Position numbers and translations under genes: made by a program
The notes under the pieces: model-generated
Databases searched by the model: none
What the model was told of the DNA's origin: nothing
The model's input: the letters and a program-made list of their open reading frames with translations, nothing else
Source of the DNA: Streptomyces marianii
Lineage (GTDB): Bacteria; Actinomycetota; Actinomycetes; Streptomycetales; Streptomycetaceae
Assembly: GCF_005795905.1 (NCBI RefSeq)
Contig: NZ_VAWE01000001.1
Span: 4,949,001 to 5,013,000 of the forward strand
Length of the DNA: 64,000 nt
Direction of reading: 5' to 3'
Shown: positions 34,332-43,186 of the stretch, one piece after another
Layout of the letters: each line of letters starts with the position of its first letter
How positions within the stretch are numbered: position 1 is the stretch's first letter

Positions 34332-35951
34332 TCAGCCGGCCTTGAGTACCGACGCCACCAGCGGCCCGGCCGCGTCACCGCCGTGTCCGCCCGACTGCAC
34401 CACCGCGGCCGCCGCCAGGTCCCCGGCGAACCCTGCGAACCAGCTGTTGGACGTGGCCTGCCCGTCCACCTCGGCGGACCCCGTCTTCGCACCCTTGTCG
34501 CCGGGCACTCCGGCCATCGCCCGTGCGCCCGAGCCCCACTGGGCGGTCGCCCGCATCATGTCCCGCAGCTGACGCCACACCGATCCCGACAGCTGCCGGT
34601 CCGCGGTGGCCAGTTCACGGCCGTCCAGCGAGCGCGGCACGATGACGGGCTGTTCGAAGCCGCCGTTCTTGGCTGTGGCGGCGACGGAGGCGACGGTCAG
34701 CGCGTTCATCTGGACCGTCCCCTGCCCGATGTACTGCGCGGCCGCCTCCCCGCCGCTGCCCTCCGGCACCGAGCCGTCGAAGGTCTGCACCCCGGTGCTC
34801 CATTCGAGCCCGATGCCGAAGGCGTCCCGCGCCAGTCTCGACAGCGCCGCGTCGTCGTGGACGTCGTCGATCAGCTTGATGAAGGCGGTGTTGCAGGAGC
34901 GCGCGAAGCTCTGGGTGAACGTACCGTCGGGGATGTCGAAGTGGCCCAGGTTGTGGAAGGTCCGCCCCTGGTACATCGCCTCCTTCGGGCACTCCGCCTT
35001 CCGGTCGGCGGCGACCAGCCCCTTGTCCAGCAGGAGCGCCGCCGTCATGATCTTCATCGTCGAACCGGGCGCCTGCTGTCCTCCGAGCGCCGCGTCGAAG
35101 CCGTCCTTGCGGTTGTTGGCCACCGCGCGGATCTCTCCCGTGCTCGGCTTGATCGCGACGACCGAGGCCTCGCTGTGCCGCTTCACGGCCTGCTCGGCAG
35201 CTGCTTGGACGTCCGCGTCGAGCGTGGTCGGCAGCTCGCCCGGTTCGCCCTCGGACAGCGTCAGCAGCGTGGTGTCCGCGCCGTTCGGCGGGCTGATGAC
35301 CAGCTCCACCCCCGCCTTGCCGCCCGCCCTGTCCCCGTACCTCTGCCGCAGTTGGTCGAGCACCGGGCCGAGTGAGGGGTACTTCTCCTTCGTCAGTTCC
35401 CTGCCCCTGCGGTCCACGGCCCTGATCGGGGGTGCGGCCGCGGGGCCCGTCTTCAGCCGTTCCTGCTTGTCGAGTTGCGGGTGGACGACGGACGGGACCC
35501 AGTCGACGAGCGGCCGGCCGGTGGTCAGACCGCGGACGACCGTGAGTTCGGAAGCGTAGGTCCAGGGCTTGCTCGCGCCCTCGTACGAGACCGTCGCGCT
35601 GACTGTGAACGGCACCTTCGGCCCGACCGGCTTCCCCTGCTTCATCGTCACCCCGCTGACGTGGGCACCGTCGCGGAAGGAGCTGAGCAGGGGCTCCGCC
35701 TCGGCGGCGTTGTTGGTGAGCTGCGCGGCCCGTGGCGCTTCCCCGGACGCCCAGGCGGCGAGGAAGTCCTCGGCGGTCGTGCGGATCTCCTCGGCGCTCG
35801 GCGGCCCCGATCTCTTCGTGACGGCACCGGACCTCGACTCCGTACCGCCGTCGTCACCGCCCCCCAGGACGTTGTGGGCCCCGTACCCCACCCCGCCCGC
35901 GAACAGCACGAACACGCCACCCACGATGGCGATCTTGGCTCCACTGCGCAT
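34332..35951 (-). CDS. Penicillin-binding protein transpeptidase with MecA-N-like (NTF2) domain
   Basis: This is a 539-residue class-B-type PBP. The start at ATG 35951 follows GGGGAGGGG. One membrane anchor (about 6-26) is followed by an NTF2-like domain (EEIRTTAEDFLAAWASGEA, about 54-160) and a linker. The transpeptidase has all three motifs: S297-T-M-K300 (GSTMK), S352-C-N354, and K489-T-G491 (KTGSAE). It cross-links peptidoglycan outside the membrane. PBPs of this build occur next to ssgE in Streptomyces and are thought to serve development. It is monocistronic and divergent from the GGCT-like gene. Confidence 0.9.
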   Translation of the reverse strand: MRSGAKIAIVGGVFVLFAGGVGYGAHNVLGGGDDGGTESRSGAVTKRSGPPSAEEIRTTAEDFLAAWASGEAPRAAQLTNNAAEAEPLLSSFRDGAHVSGVTMKQGKPVGPKVPFTVSATVSYEGASKPWTYASELTVVRGLTTGRPLVDWVPSVVHPQLDKQERLKTGPAAAPPIRAVDRRGRELTKEKYPSLGPVLDQLRQRYGDRAGGKAGVELVISPPNGADTTLLTLSEGEPGELPTTLDADVQAAAEQAVKRHSEASVVAIKPSTGEIRAVANNRKDGFDAALGGQQAPGSTMKIMTAALLLDKGLVAADRKAECPKEAMYQGRTFHNLGHFDIPDGTFTQSFARSCNTAFIKLIDDVHDDAALSRLARDAFGIGLEWSTGVQTFDGSVPEGSGGEAAAQYIGQGTVQMNALTVASVAATAKNGGFEQPVIVPRSLDGRELATADRQLSGSVWRQLRDMMRATAQWGSGARAMAGVPGDKGAKTGSAEVDGQATSNSWFAGFAGDLAAAAVVQSGGHGGDAAGPLVASVLKAG

Positions 35952-36090
35952 GCCGCAGTCCCCTCCCCGTGGCCCCCCCTGAGGACCTTGAACGCGTTCA
36001 AGAGTATCCAGCGGGCACTCTACGGGACAGGAGTGAGCCAGGAGACGGGCGTTACCGGACTGTGCCGTCGAACCGGGTAGGGCAAGGGCC

Positions 36091-36765
36091 ATGAACCGCA
36101 CGCGCACCATCGACACGACGACACCGCCCGGCGATCGGTCGCCGGACACGGTCTGGTACACCGCCTACGGCTCCAACACGCATCTGGAGCGGCTGTCGCA
36201 CTACCTCACGGGCGGCCGCCCGCGCGGGGCCGCGCGGACCTACCCGGGTTGCCGCGACCCGCGTCCGCCCGCGGCTTCCGTACCGGTGGAGCTGCCGGGC
36301 ACGCTGTACTTCGCCACCCACTCCCCGGTCTGGCGCGGCGGCCGGGCCTTCTACGACCCCGGCTCGGCCGGCACGGTCCGGGCCCGCGCGCATCTGGTGA
36401 CGGCCGGGCAGTTCTCGGACATCGTGGCCCAGGAGATGTACCGCGAGCCGGGCCGCGATCTGGACCTGTCCGAGGCGCTGGGACGCGGCAGGGCCGAACT
36501 CGGCGGCGGGCGCTACGAGACGCTCGTCTGCCCGGGAGTCCTGGAAGGATTGCCCGTCCTGACCTTCACGGCCCCCTGGACCCTCCACGACGTGGAGTGG
36601 ACCCGGCCGTCCGCGGCCTATCTGCGCCATCTCGTCGCGGGACTGATGGACGCCGGCGCGTGGCCGGCGTCCGGCATCGCCGCGTATCTCGCGGCCTGTC
36701 CCGGTGCCGCGGGCCACTGGACCGCGGAGGCGGTCGCGGCGCTCACGGCGGCCCGCCGACGGTGA
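36091..36765 (+). CDS. Gamma-glutamylcyclotransferase-like (GGCT/AIG2-fold) protein
   Basis: This is a 224-residue protein. The phosphate/substrate loop of the fold is seen in VWYTAYGSNTHLERL (Y-x-x-Y-G-S-N-x-x-x-x-R, about 22-36). GTLYFATHSPVW and GRAFYDPGSAGTV continue the barrel, and the C-terminal helices include PSAAYLRHLVAGL. Orthologues are often labelled histone deacetylase, for which no motif exists here. The reaction and substrate are uncertain; catalysis on gamma-glutamyl compounds is only inferred from the fold. Confidence 0.65.
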   Translation: MNRTRTIDTTTPPGDRSPDTVWYTAYGSNTHLERLSHYLTGGRPRGAARTYPGCRDPRPPAASVPVELPGTLYFATHSPVWRGGRAFYDPGSAGTVRARAHLVTAGQFSDIVAQEMYREPGRDLDLSEALGRGRAELGGGRYETLVCPGVLEGLPVLTFTAPWTLHDVEWTRPSAAYLRHLVAGLMDAGAWPASGIAAYLAACPGAAGHWTAEAVAALTAARRR

Positions 36766-36853
36766 ACCCCACGGCGGTTCGGGGACTCGGCGGGCCTGGA
36801 CGGCGGAACGGGCCTGTTCGGTGGAACGGCTCTGCTCGGTGGAGCGGGCCTCG

Positions 36854-37009
36854 TCAGTAGAAGTGGCGCCTGCCGCCGACCGCGTGGCCCATCGCGCCGA
36901 GGACCCAGAGCAGGGCTCCGACCGCGACCAGGATGATTCCGATGGTCCACAGGATGTTGATGCCGGCGACCAGCCCGATGATCAGAAGGATGAGTCCGAG
37001 GATGATCAT
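36854..37009 (-). CDS. Small two-helix membrane protein (DUF6131-like)
   Basis: This is a 51-residue protein with a strong ribosome site (GGAGGG 7 bp before ATG 37009). It has two membrane helices (about 2-21 and 23-41) separated by a short turn, and a basic tail GHAVGGRRHFY. Such peptides are common and widely conserved in Streptomyces; function is unknown. Confidence 0.8.
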   Translation of the reverse strand: MIILGLILLIIGLVAGINILWTIGIILVAVGALLWVLGAMGHAVGGRRHFY

Positions 37010-37080
37010 TTGGCCCTCCAGGTCGGGACCCCCACAACCCGAACCTTGCCGCTCCGGCCCGCCGCAAACGAACGGCGGGA

Positions 37081-37265
37081 TTGATCTTTTCGGCCCTCCA
37101 CCGGTGCGGGCCCTCCACCGGCATGGTCTTGTCCAGCCAGTCCCGCCCGGCCCAGTCGGCCTTGGTGCCGGCGACGCGCCACAGGGCGCCGTCCGGGCCT
37201 GCCCCGATCTGTGACGGGTGGGTGGGGTCGGAGAGCAGTCGGTCCGCGTTGATGCGGTCCGCCAT
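37081..37265 (-). pseudogene. Possible small hypothetical gene or remnant
   Basis: From ATG 37265 (AGGAA 8 bp upstream) the minus strand reads ADRINADRLLSDPTHPSQIG, then ALWRVAGTKADWAGRDWLDK and VEGPHRW, which looks like natural protein for about 60 residues. The frame then continues without a stop into the small membrane gene and antisense of the GGCT gene. So either the true stop is lost or the frame is shifted. No family recognised. Confidence 0.4.
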
Positions 37266-37316
37266 GGGATGTTCCTGTTCCCATGGGGTGGATTCGGGGT
37301 TGCTGCGCGGTGGTGG

Positions 37317-38267
37317 TCAGCGCTTCGCGCCCAGCGCGACACCGGTGACGATGGTGGCCATGCAGAGGATCTGGACGAGGCTGATGTGCTCGCCGATGGC
37401 CAGGTGGGCGACGCAGGCGACGAACACCGGCTGGAGGTAGTAGATGACTCCGGCGCGGGTGGCGCCGATGAGGTCGACGGCCTTGTTCCAGGTGTAGAAG
37501 GCGATCGCGGAGGAGGCGACGCCGATGTAGAGCAGCGGACCGACGGTGGTGCTGCTGGGGGTGAAGGCCCCCTGGAGCACGACGGAGGCGGCGTAGAAGG
37601 GGGCGAGCATCACGGTGCCCGCGGCGAAGGTGGCCAGAAGGAAGCTGGTGCCGGAAATCGCGGCCGGCTTGCGCTTGAGCAGGGCGGAGTAGCCGGCGAA
37701 GGTGGCCATCGCGGCGAGCATCCACAGATCACCGGCGCGGAAGTCCATCGTGAGCAGGGCGGTGATGCTGCCCTTCGACACCAGCGTGACGACGCCGGTG
37801 AACGCGATGAGCATGCCGGTGGCGCGCGGCAGGGTCATGCGCTCTCCGCCGACGAAGGCGAACGCTGCGATCGCCGCTGGGGAAGCGGCGGCGATGAGCG
37901 CCAGATTCGTCGCGGAGGTGGACTGCCCGGCGATGTAGATCAGGGTGTTGAACAAGGTCACCCCGAGCAGTGCCGCGAGCACCACCAGGCCCGCGTGGCG
38001 GCGGATGGCCTGACGTTCACGCACGAGGCCGCGTGCGGCGAAGGGGGCGACGGCCGCGAGGGCGATCACCCATCGCCAGAAGGACGTCTGCACGGGCGCG
38101 ACGGCGTCGCCCAGGTGCCGGGCGATCACGAAGTTCCCGGACCAGATGGCGGTGGCGGCAAGCGCCAGGAGGGGGCCGAGCCACAGGCCGGGGCGGGGTG
38201 CCGGGGCCGCGGCGGTTTCCGTGCGGAGGGGGGATGTGGTCGCGGTGGTCAACGTGAGGGTCCTCAT
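37317..38267 (-). CDS. EamA/RhaT-family (DMT) metabolite exporter
   Basis: This is a 316-residue membrane protein, start ATG 38267, after which a 25-residue tail precedes ten hydrophobic helices in two EamA repeats. Family pieces include LAATAIWSGNFVIARHLG (helix 1), FWRWVIALAAVAPF, NLALIAAASPAAIAAFAFV and, in the second repeat, LLYIGVASSAIAFYTWNKAV and GVIYYLQPVFVACVAHLAIG. DMT exporters move amino acids or other small metabolites; the substrate is unknown. Confidence 0.92.
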   Translation of the reverse strand: MRTLTLTTATTSPLRTETAAAPAPRPGLWLGPLLALAATAIWSGNFVIARHLGDAVAPVQTSFWRWVIALAAVAPFAARGLVRERQAIRRHAGLVVLAALLGVTLFNTLIYIAGQSTSATNLALIAAASPAAIAAFAFVGGERMTLPRATGMLIAFTGVVTLVSKGSITALLTMDFRAGDLWMLAAMATFAGYSALLKRKPAAISGTSFLLATFAAGTVMLAPFYAASVVLQGAFTPSSTTVGPLLYIGVASSAIAFYTWNKAVDLIGATRAGVIYYLQPVFVACVAHLAIGEHISLVQILCMATIVTGVALGAKR

Positions 38268-38636
38268 CTGCGGGGTGGTCGGCACGTTTCGGGCGGGGGC
38301 TGCGGGCGCGAGCCGGTGACCGCTGTCACGGGCGGGTGGCGACTCTTCGGGCGCTAGCCCCGTCCGGCGGATCGCTGCAGGTGCCGGCTGTGCAGCTCCG
38401 TGCCCTTCTCGCAGGGCGCGGCGAGCACGGCCCCGGTGCACAGGGCGGCGAGCAGGGCGAGAGCAGCGGCGAGCGGGCGGCGATGAGGGTGGGCATGACG
38501 CTCCTGGTGACGCGAACGGTGAAGGTGCGCGCCGGTCGGATCAGGGCGTCGCCCGGCGTGATCTCCACACTGCTCGCCCGGCAGCACGAACGGAAGAAGA
38601 TCAACTTGGCAAGAGGCGGCCTGGCAGCGTCCTGCC
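38268..38636. other. Gap with a signal-peptide-like but frame-broken stretch
   Basis: There is no intact gene. On the minus strand an AGGAG site precedes ATG 38497, but that frame gives no sensible protein. The adjacent frame reads RRPLAAALALLAALCTGAVL and then AAPCEKGTELHSRHLQ to a stop at 38354, like a small exported or lipobox-bearing peptide. This may be a small secreted-protein gene with a start-proximal frameshift. Confidence 0.4.
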
Positions 38637-38957
38637 TCACGGCCGTTCCGGCGCCAGATGCCAACCGGTCAGCAGCGGCGAGCCCGCCGGCGCCCGGGAG
38701 ACGATCCTGCACGCCGGCGCTGCTGCCTTCTCCGGCGTCGCCGCCTGGATGAAGAACGTCAGATAGCCCGGTGACCCGGTCTCAGGACGCTTGGCGTGCA
38801 GGTGCTCCACCCCGTCCTCGAACGAGGGGACCACCCACAGAACGTCGAGCACGTCGGCGGACAGGTCGGCACGTTCAGGCCCGCGCAGGGCCACAGCCGC
38901 CATGGGCCGGGCCGGTCCGTCGCGAAGCCGCACCGGCATAGCGGGAAGCCGCCTCAT
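38637..38957 (-). CDS. Hypothetical protein
   Basis: This is a 106-residue protein with protein-like composition in its centre: VVPSFEDGVEHLHAKRPETG, then SPGYLTFFIQAATPEKA. I recognise no domain. There is no clear ribosome site before ATG 38957; a start a few codons in (MPVRLRDG) is possible. It diverges from the LuxR-type regulator. Confidence 0.5.
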   Translation of the reverse strand: MRRLPAMPVRLRDGPARPMAAVALRGPERADLSADVLDVLWVVPSFEDGVEHLHAKRPETGSPGYLTFFIQAATPEKAAAPACRIVSRAPAGSPLLTGWHLAPERP

Positions 38958-39115
38958 TCATGAGGGGGAGGAGCCACGTGCATGGGCCGATTCTCGGAAT
39001 GCGAGACGGACATGGCCCAGGGTTTGGCCCAGGCGGGAAGCTTCCGGGCAGCAACCTGCCCGGTCTGCGGATACCGTTGAGGGCGGCGCGGCGAGAGCCT
39101 CAGGCAAGGAAGTTC

Positions 39116-40111
39116 ATGTCGCAGCTGCACGCGCTCGGAATCGACCACACCGCCGAAGCCGTCTACCGGCTGATGCTCGCAGAGCCCGAGCACGGCGTCG
39201 CCGAGCTCGCCGAAGGCCTGTCGCTCTCGGTGGAGGAGGTACGCGCCGCCCTCGACCAGCTCGCCGAACTGCGTCTGTTGCGGACCTCCCGGCAGGCAGA
39301 CGGCGGTCTGCGCCCGGTCTCCCCCACCGTCGGCATCCAGCTCCTCCTCGCCGTGCGGGAGAAGGAACTCCGCCACGCCCAGCAGGAGTTCGCCGACGCC
39401 CAGGCAGCCGCCATGGCCCTGCTCCAGCAGCACGCCGAAGCCGAGACGGGCCGCCACGACGTCGAGGTCCTCACCGGCGTCGAGGAAGTCCAAGCACGTC
39501 TGGAACAGCTCACCCACAACTCCACCGCGCCCCTGATGTCCTTCATACCGGGGGGCGCGCAGAGCCGGGCCGCCCTCGACGCATCCCGCCCGCTGGACGC
39601 CGCCATGCTGGCACGAGGCATCCCCATGCGCGTCCTGTACCAGGCATCCGTGCGCAACGACCCCGCGACACTGGACTACGCCCGCTGGCTCACCTCACAG
39701 GGCGCGCGGGTGCGCACCGCCGCGGTCCTGCCCGTGCGCATGGTCCTGTTCACCGGCCAGGCCGCGCTGCTGCCCATCGACCCCGACCACACCCGCCGCG
39801 GCGCCGTCCAGCTGCGCGGACCAGGCGTACTCACCGCGCTCGCCGCCCTGTTCGACGCCGTCTGGGAGCAGGCGGACGCGTTCGGGACGGCCGCCAACCG
39901 GGAGTTGGACGACAACGGGCTGACGGGGCAGGAGCGGCAACTGCTGCGTCTCCTCGCCGAGGGGCACACGGACGCGATCGTCGCCCGCAGGCTCGGCATC
40001 GGCGTGCGCACCGCGCGCCGGATGATGGCCGACATCATGACCCGCCTCGGCGCCCGCTCCCGCTTCGAAGCGGGAGCGAAGGCCGTACGGCGCGGCTGGC
40101 TCGGCCACTGA
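39116..40111 (+). CDS. LuxR-type regulator with TrmB-like N-terminal region
   Basis: This is a 331-residue regulator, start ATG 39116 with AAGGA. The N-terminal winged helix (YRLMLAEPEHGVAELAEGLSLSVEEVRAALDQLAEL, about 21-55) is TrmB-like. A coiled helix (LRHAQQEFADAQAAAMALLQQHAEAE) and a PLD-like middle domain follow, with the C-terminal LuxR helix-turn-helix LTGQERQLLRLLAEGHTDAIVARRLGIGVRTARRMM (about 267-302). It belongs to the large Streptomyces family of such double-HTH regulators. No partner is evident; it stands alone. Confidence 0.88.
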   Translation: MSQLHALGIDHTAEAVYRLMLAEPEHGVAELAEGLSLSVEEVRAALDQLAELRLLRTSRQADGGLRPVSPTVGIQLLLAVREKELRHAQQEFADAQAAAMALLQQHAEAETGRHDVEVLTGVEEVQARLEQLTHNSTAPLMSFIPGGAQSRAALDASRPLDAAMLARGIPMRVLYQASVRNDPATLDYARWLTSQGARVRTAAVLPVRMVLFTGQAALLPIDPDHTRRGAVQLRGPGVLTALAALFDAVWEQADAFGTAANRELDDNGLTGQERQLLRLLAEGHTDAIVARRLGIGVRTARRMMADIMTRLGARSRFEAGAKAVRRGWLGH

Positions 40112-40149
40112 GCGACGCGACGCGGTGACGTTGCGAAGTCCGTCTGGCG

Positions 40150-40230
40150 TGCACGGTCCCGGGCCGTCCCTGAGTCGTCCCCGGGCCGTCCCTGAGTCGT
40201 CCCCGGGCCGTCGAGCGACGGCCCACGACG
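40150..40230 (+). repeat. Short direct repeats before pmt
   Basis: A 22-bp unit (CCGGGCCGTCCCTGAGTCGTCC) occurs twice in tandem with a partial third, followed by repeated GACGGCCCAC. It fills the gap between the LuxR-type gene and the pmt stop. No gene is seen. Confidence 0.7.
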
Positions 40231-40310
40231 GCCCACGACGACCGGAGACGCCCGTCGACGACCACGGTGGGCCCCGGCACCACCACGTGCAGGGCCCGCC
40301 GTCGTGCCTG

Positions 40311-42074
40311 CTAGACCCAGGTGTCCAGCCACATCCGGGCCCGCCAGTCGTCCATCGGGATCGGATCGCCCGTGAACAGCGGCCAGAAGTAGATGAAGTT
40401 CCAGAAGACGAGCAGTACCAGCACGCCCGCCGCGACCGCGCCCACCGTCCGGCGGTGCTCTCCGGGGGCGAACCCCTGTTCCGTCGGGGCGGCGGGGACG
40501 CCGGTGCGCTGGGCCGGGCCGATGATCGCGCCCAGGAGCATCGCGACGGCCAGGCACAGGAACGGGACGAAGACGACCGCGTAGAAGATGAAGATCGTCC
40601 GCTCCTGGTAGAGGAACCACGGCAGCCAGCCCGCGGTGATCCCGCAGGCGATCGCGCCCGCGCGCCAGTCGCGGCGGAAGGCCCAGCGCCACAGCGCGTA
40701 GACGACGGCGAAGCACGCGATCCACCACAGCACGGGAGTGCCGATCGCCAGGACCTCGCGCGCGCACTTCTCGGTGGCGGTCACCGGGCAGCCCGCGGTG
40801 CCTGCCGCCGGGTCCTCGTAGAAGTAGGAGACGGGACGGCCCAGGACGATCCAGCTCCACGGGTTGGACTCGTAGGTGTGACCGGACGTCAGATTGACGT
40901 GGAAGTCGTAGACCTCGGTCTCGTAGTGCCAGAAGCTCCGCCACCAGTCGGGGAACACCCCGCTCCAGGGGCTGTCCTCGCCCGCCGTCGCCGCCCAGTC
41001 CCGGAAGTAGCCCTTGTCCGTGAAGATCCAGCCGGACCAGGAGGCGACGTACGTGGCGACCGCCACCGGCAGGCCGACGAGTGCCGGGAGGAGGTCGCGC
41101 CTCAGCACCGCCAGGTACGGACGGACCGCACCCGCCGTCTTCCGTGCGCCCGCGTCCCACAGCAGCGTCATCAGGCCGAACGCGGCCAGGAAGTACAGGC
41201 CGTTCCACTTCGTGCCGATCGCCAGGCCCAGCATCACCGCGGCCGCGATCCGCCACGGCCGCAGACCGAGCCGAAGGGTCTCGGCGATCCGCGGGTCCGG
41301 GCGCAGCACGCCCTCCGCGTCGACCGGGAGCGCGTCCGCGAACCGCCGTCTCGCCCGGTCCCGGTCGACGAGCAGACAGCCGAACGCCGCCAGGACGAAG
41401 AACATCAGCACCTGGTCGAGCAGCGCCGTGCGGCTCATCACGAAGTGCAGCCCGTCCGTGGCCATCAGCGCGCCCGCGAGGCACCCGAGGAACGTCGAAC
41501 GGAACAGCCGCCTGCCGATCCGGCACAGCATCAGGACCGACAGCGTGCCGAGCACGAACACCATGAAGCGCCAGCCGAACGGGGTGAACCCGAACATCTG
41601 CTCGCCGAGCCCGATGATCCACTTTCCCACCGGCGGGTGCACCACGTAGCCGGGGTCCGACGGGATCGCGACCGCGTCCGGGTTCGCCAGGATCGCCTTG
41701 TCGACGTCCTTCGGCCAGGAGCCCTCGTAGCCCTGGTTGACCAGGGCCCACGCGTCCTTCGCGTAGTACGTCTCGTCGAATATCACCGCCTTGGGGCTGC
41801 CCAGCCGCCAGAACCGCAGCAGCCCGGCCACCAGCGCCACCAGCAGCGGGCCGCCCCACGCCGAGAAGCGCTCCACCCGGCGCGCCGCCCCGGGCGGCAC
41901 CCCGAGCAGGGACCACAACCGGTCGGAGGGCCGGGTGTACGGCGGCACCAGCCGCTCGCGCAGCCCGATGCCGGGTCTGGGCACATGGCCGAATCTGCGC
42001 AGGCGCTGCTGCCAGGACGGCGGCTGTTCCACGACGTCCCGACCGTGCGCGGCCCGTGGGGTGGTACTGGTCAC
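40311..42074 (-). CDS. pmt: Protein O-mannosyltransferase (GT39)
   Basis: This is a 587-residue GT-C enzyme, start GTG 42074. It has a cytoplasmic N-terminus of about 70 residues, the catalytic pair Asp100-Glu101 in AVIFDETYYAKDAW, about eleven membrane helices, HPPVGKWIIGLGEQMFG (outer loop), MSRTALLDQVLMFF and AIGTKWNGLYFLAAFG. Pmt takes mannose from polyprenyl-phosphate-mannose to secreted proteins outside the membrane. In S. coelicolor it is needed for glycosylation of the phiC31 receptor and the PstS protein. It is divergent from rsmI with 62 bp between starts, a constant arrangement in actinobacteria. Confidence 0.93.
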   Translation of the reverse strand: MTSTTPRAAHGRDVVEQPPSWQQRLRRFGHVPRPGIGLRERLVPPYTRPSDRLWSLLGVPPGAARRVERFSAWGGPLLVALVAGLLRFWRLGSPKAVIFDETYYAKDAWALVNQGYEGSWPKDVDKAILANPDAVAIPSDPGYVVHPPVGKWIIGLGEQMFGFTPFGWRFMVFVLGTLSVLMLCRIGRRLFRSTFLGCLAGALMATDGLHFVMSRTALLDQVLMFFVLAAFGCLLVDRDRARRRFADALPVDAEGVLRPDPRIAETLRLGLRPWRIAAAVMLGLAIGTKWNGLYFLAAFGLMTLLWDAGARKTAGAVRPYLAVLRRDLLPALVGLPVAVATYVASWSGWIFTDKGYFRDWAATAGEDSPWSGVFPDWWRSFWHYETEVYDFHVNLTSGHTYESNPWSWIVLGRPVSYFYEDPAAGTAGCPVTATEKCAREVLAIGTPVLWWIACFAVVYALWRWAFRRDWRAGAIACGITAGWLPWFLYQERTIFIFYAVVFVPFLCLAVAMLLGAIIGPAQRTGVPAAPTEQGFAPGEHRRTVGAVAAGVLVLLVFWNFIYFWPLFTGDPIPMDDWRARMWLDTWV

Positions 42075-42136
42075 CGCGCCATCGTAGGGAACGCGTCTGT
42101 GCGAGGGGCGTGGCCCGCCCTGCGAGGATTGCTCCT

Positions 42137-43027
42137 GTGACTGGATCGGTGACTGGAACACTCGTACTGGCAGGGACCCCCATCGGTGATGTGGCGGACG
42201 CTCCGCCGCGGCTCGCGGCCGAGCTGGAGAACGCCGACGTGGTCGCCGCGGAGGACACCCGGCGGCTGCGCCGACTCACCCAGGCGCTGGGGGTGCACAC
42301 CCGCGGCCGGATCGTGTCCTACTTCGAGGGCAACGAGTCCGCCCGCACCCCGGAACTGGTGGAGGCGCTGGAGAGCGGCGCCAGGGTGCTGCTCGTCACC
42401 GACGCCGGGATGCCGTCCGTGTCCGACCCCGGTTACCGGCTCGTCGCCGCGGCCGTCGAGAAGGACATCAGGGTCACCGCCGTGCCCGGCCCGTCCGCCG
42501 TGCTGACCGCGCTCGCCCTGTCGGGGCTCCCGGTCGACCGGTTCTGCTTCGAGGGCTTCCTGCCCCGCAAGGCGGGGGAGCGGCTCGGCCGGCTGCGCGA
42601 GGTCGCGGACGAGCGCCGCACCCTGGTCTACTTCGAGGCGCCGCACCGCCTCGACGACACGCTCGCCGCCATGGCCGAGGTGTTCGGCGCGGACCGCAGG
42701 GCGGCGGTCTGCCGGGAGCTGACGAAGACGTACGAGGAGGTCAGGCGCGGTGGCCTCGGCGAACTGGCGGCCTGGGCTGCGGAAGGCGTGCGCGGGGAGA
42801 TCACCGTCGTCGTGGAGGGCGCCCCGGCCCCGGGCCCGTCCGAGCTGGGTGCGGACGAGCTGGTGCGCAGGGTGCGGGTGCGCGAGGAGGCGGGAGAGCG
42901 GCGCAAGGAGGCCATCGCGGCGGTCGCCGCCGAGGCGGGCCTACCCAAGAGGGAGGTGTTCGACGCGGTCGTCGCGGCAAAGAACGCGGCAGGAACAGGA
43001 CCGTCGAACGGTAAAGGTCTATCGTGA
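42137..43027 (+). CDS. rsmI: 16S rRNA (cytidine-1402 2'-O) methyltransferase RsmI
   Basis: This is a 296-residue SPOUT-unrelated TP-methylase fold enzyme. It has the N-terminal GTLVLAGTPIGDVADAP, AAEDTRRLRRLTQ, VSYFEGNE, VTDAGMPSVSDPGYRLV and PGPSAVLTALALSGLP of RsmI, and the C-terminal helical part (RREVFDAVVAAK). It methylates the 2'-OH of C1402 in 16S rRNA with SAM. GTG 42137 is chosen (GAGGA about 10 bp before); GTG 42149 is an alternative. Confidence 0.94.
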   Translation: MTGSVTGTLVLAGTPIGDVADAPPRLAAELENADVVAAEDTRRLRRLTQALGVHTRGRIVSYFEGNESARTPELVEALESGARVLLVTDAGMPSVSDPGYRLVAAAVEKDIRVTAVPGPSAVLTALALSGLPVDRFCFEGFLPRKAGERLGRLREVADERRTLVYFEAPHRLDDTLAAMAEVFGADRRAAVCRELTKTYEEVRRGGLGELAAWAAEGVRGEITVVVEGAPAPGPSELGADELVRRVRVREEAGERRKEAIAAVAAEAGLPKREVFDAVVAAKNAAGTGPSNGKGLS

Positions 43028-43130
43028 AAGGCAAAGCTCGGACCGCGCGATCACGCCTTTCGGAAATGCGCCGGCCAAATCCTCGCCAATGAGCCGGAAG
43101 GCCTGATGTCATCCCGCGGCGGCAGGAGTC

Positions 43131-43171
43131 CACTGGTAGAGGACACACCCCGCCGAACGGGGGTCAGTGGA
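43131..43171 (+). promoter_or_regulatory. Structured leader in front of the zinc-ribbon gene
   Basis: CCACTG (43131-43136) pairs with CAGTGG (43166-43171) and encloses an inner CCCCG/CGGGG hairpin (43149-43163). The stem ends 16 bp before the start codon and just before AGGAGGAG. It could control translation or be the end of an upstream transcript. Confidence 0.35.
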
Positions 43172-43186
43172 TCAGGAGGAGCTGGC

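Noticed and set aside
36091..36765. Histone deacetylase
   Set aside because: Orthologues often carry this label, but there is no deacetylase zinc site. The YGSN motif fits the gamma-glutamylcyclotransferase fold.
40125..42140. Plus-strand 671-residue gene opposite pmt
   Set aside because: It is antisense to a clear protein O-mannosyltransferase and is rich in Arg/Pro/His with no domain.
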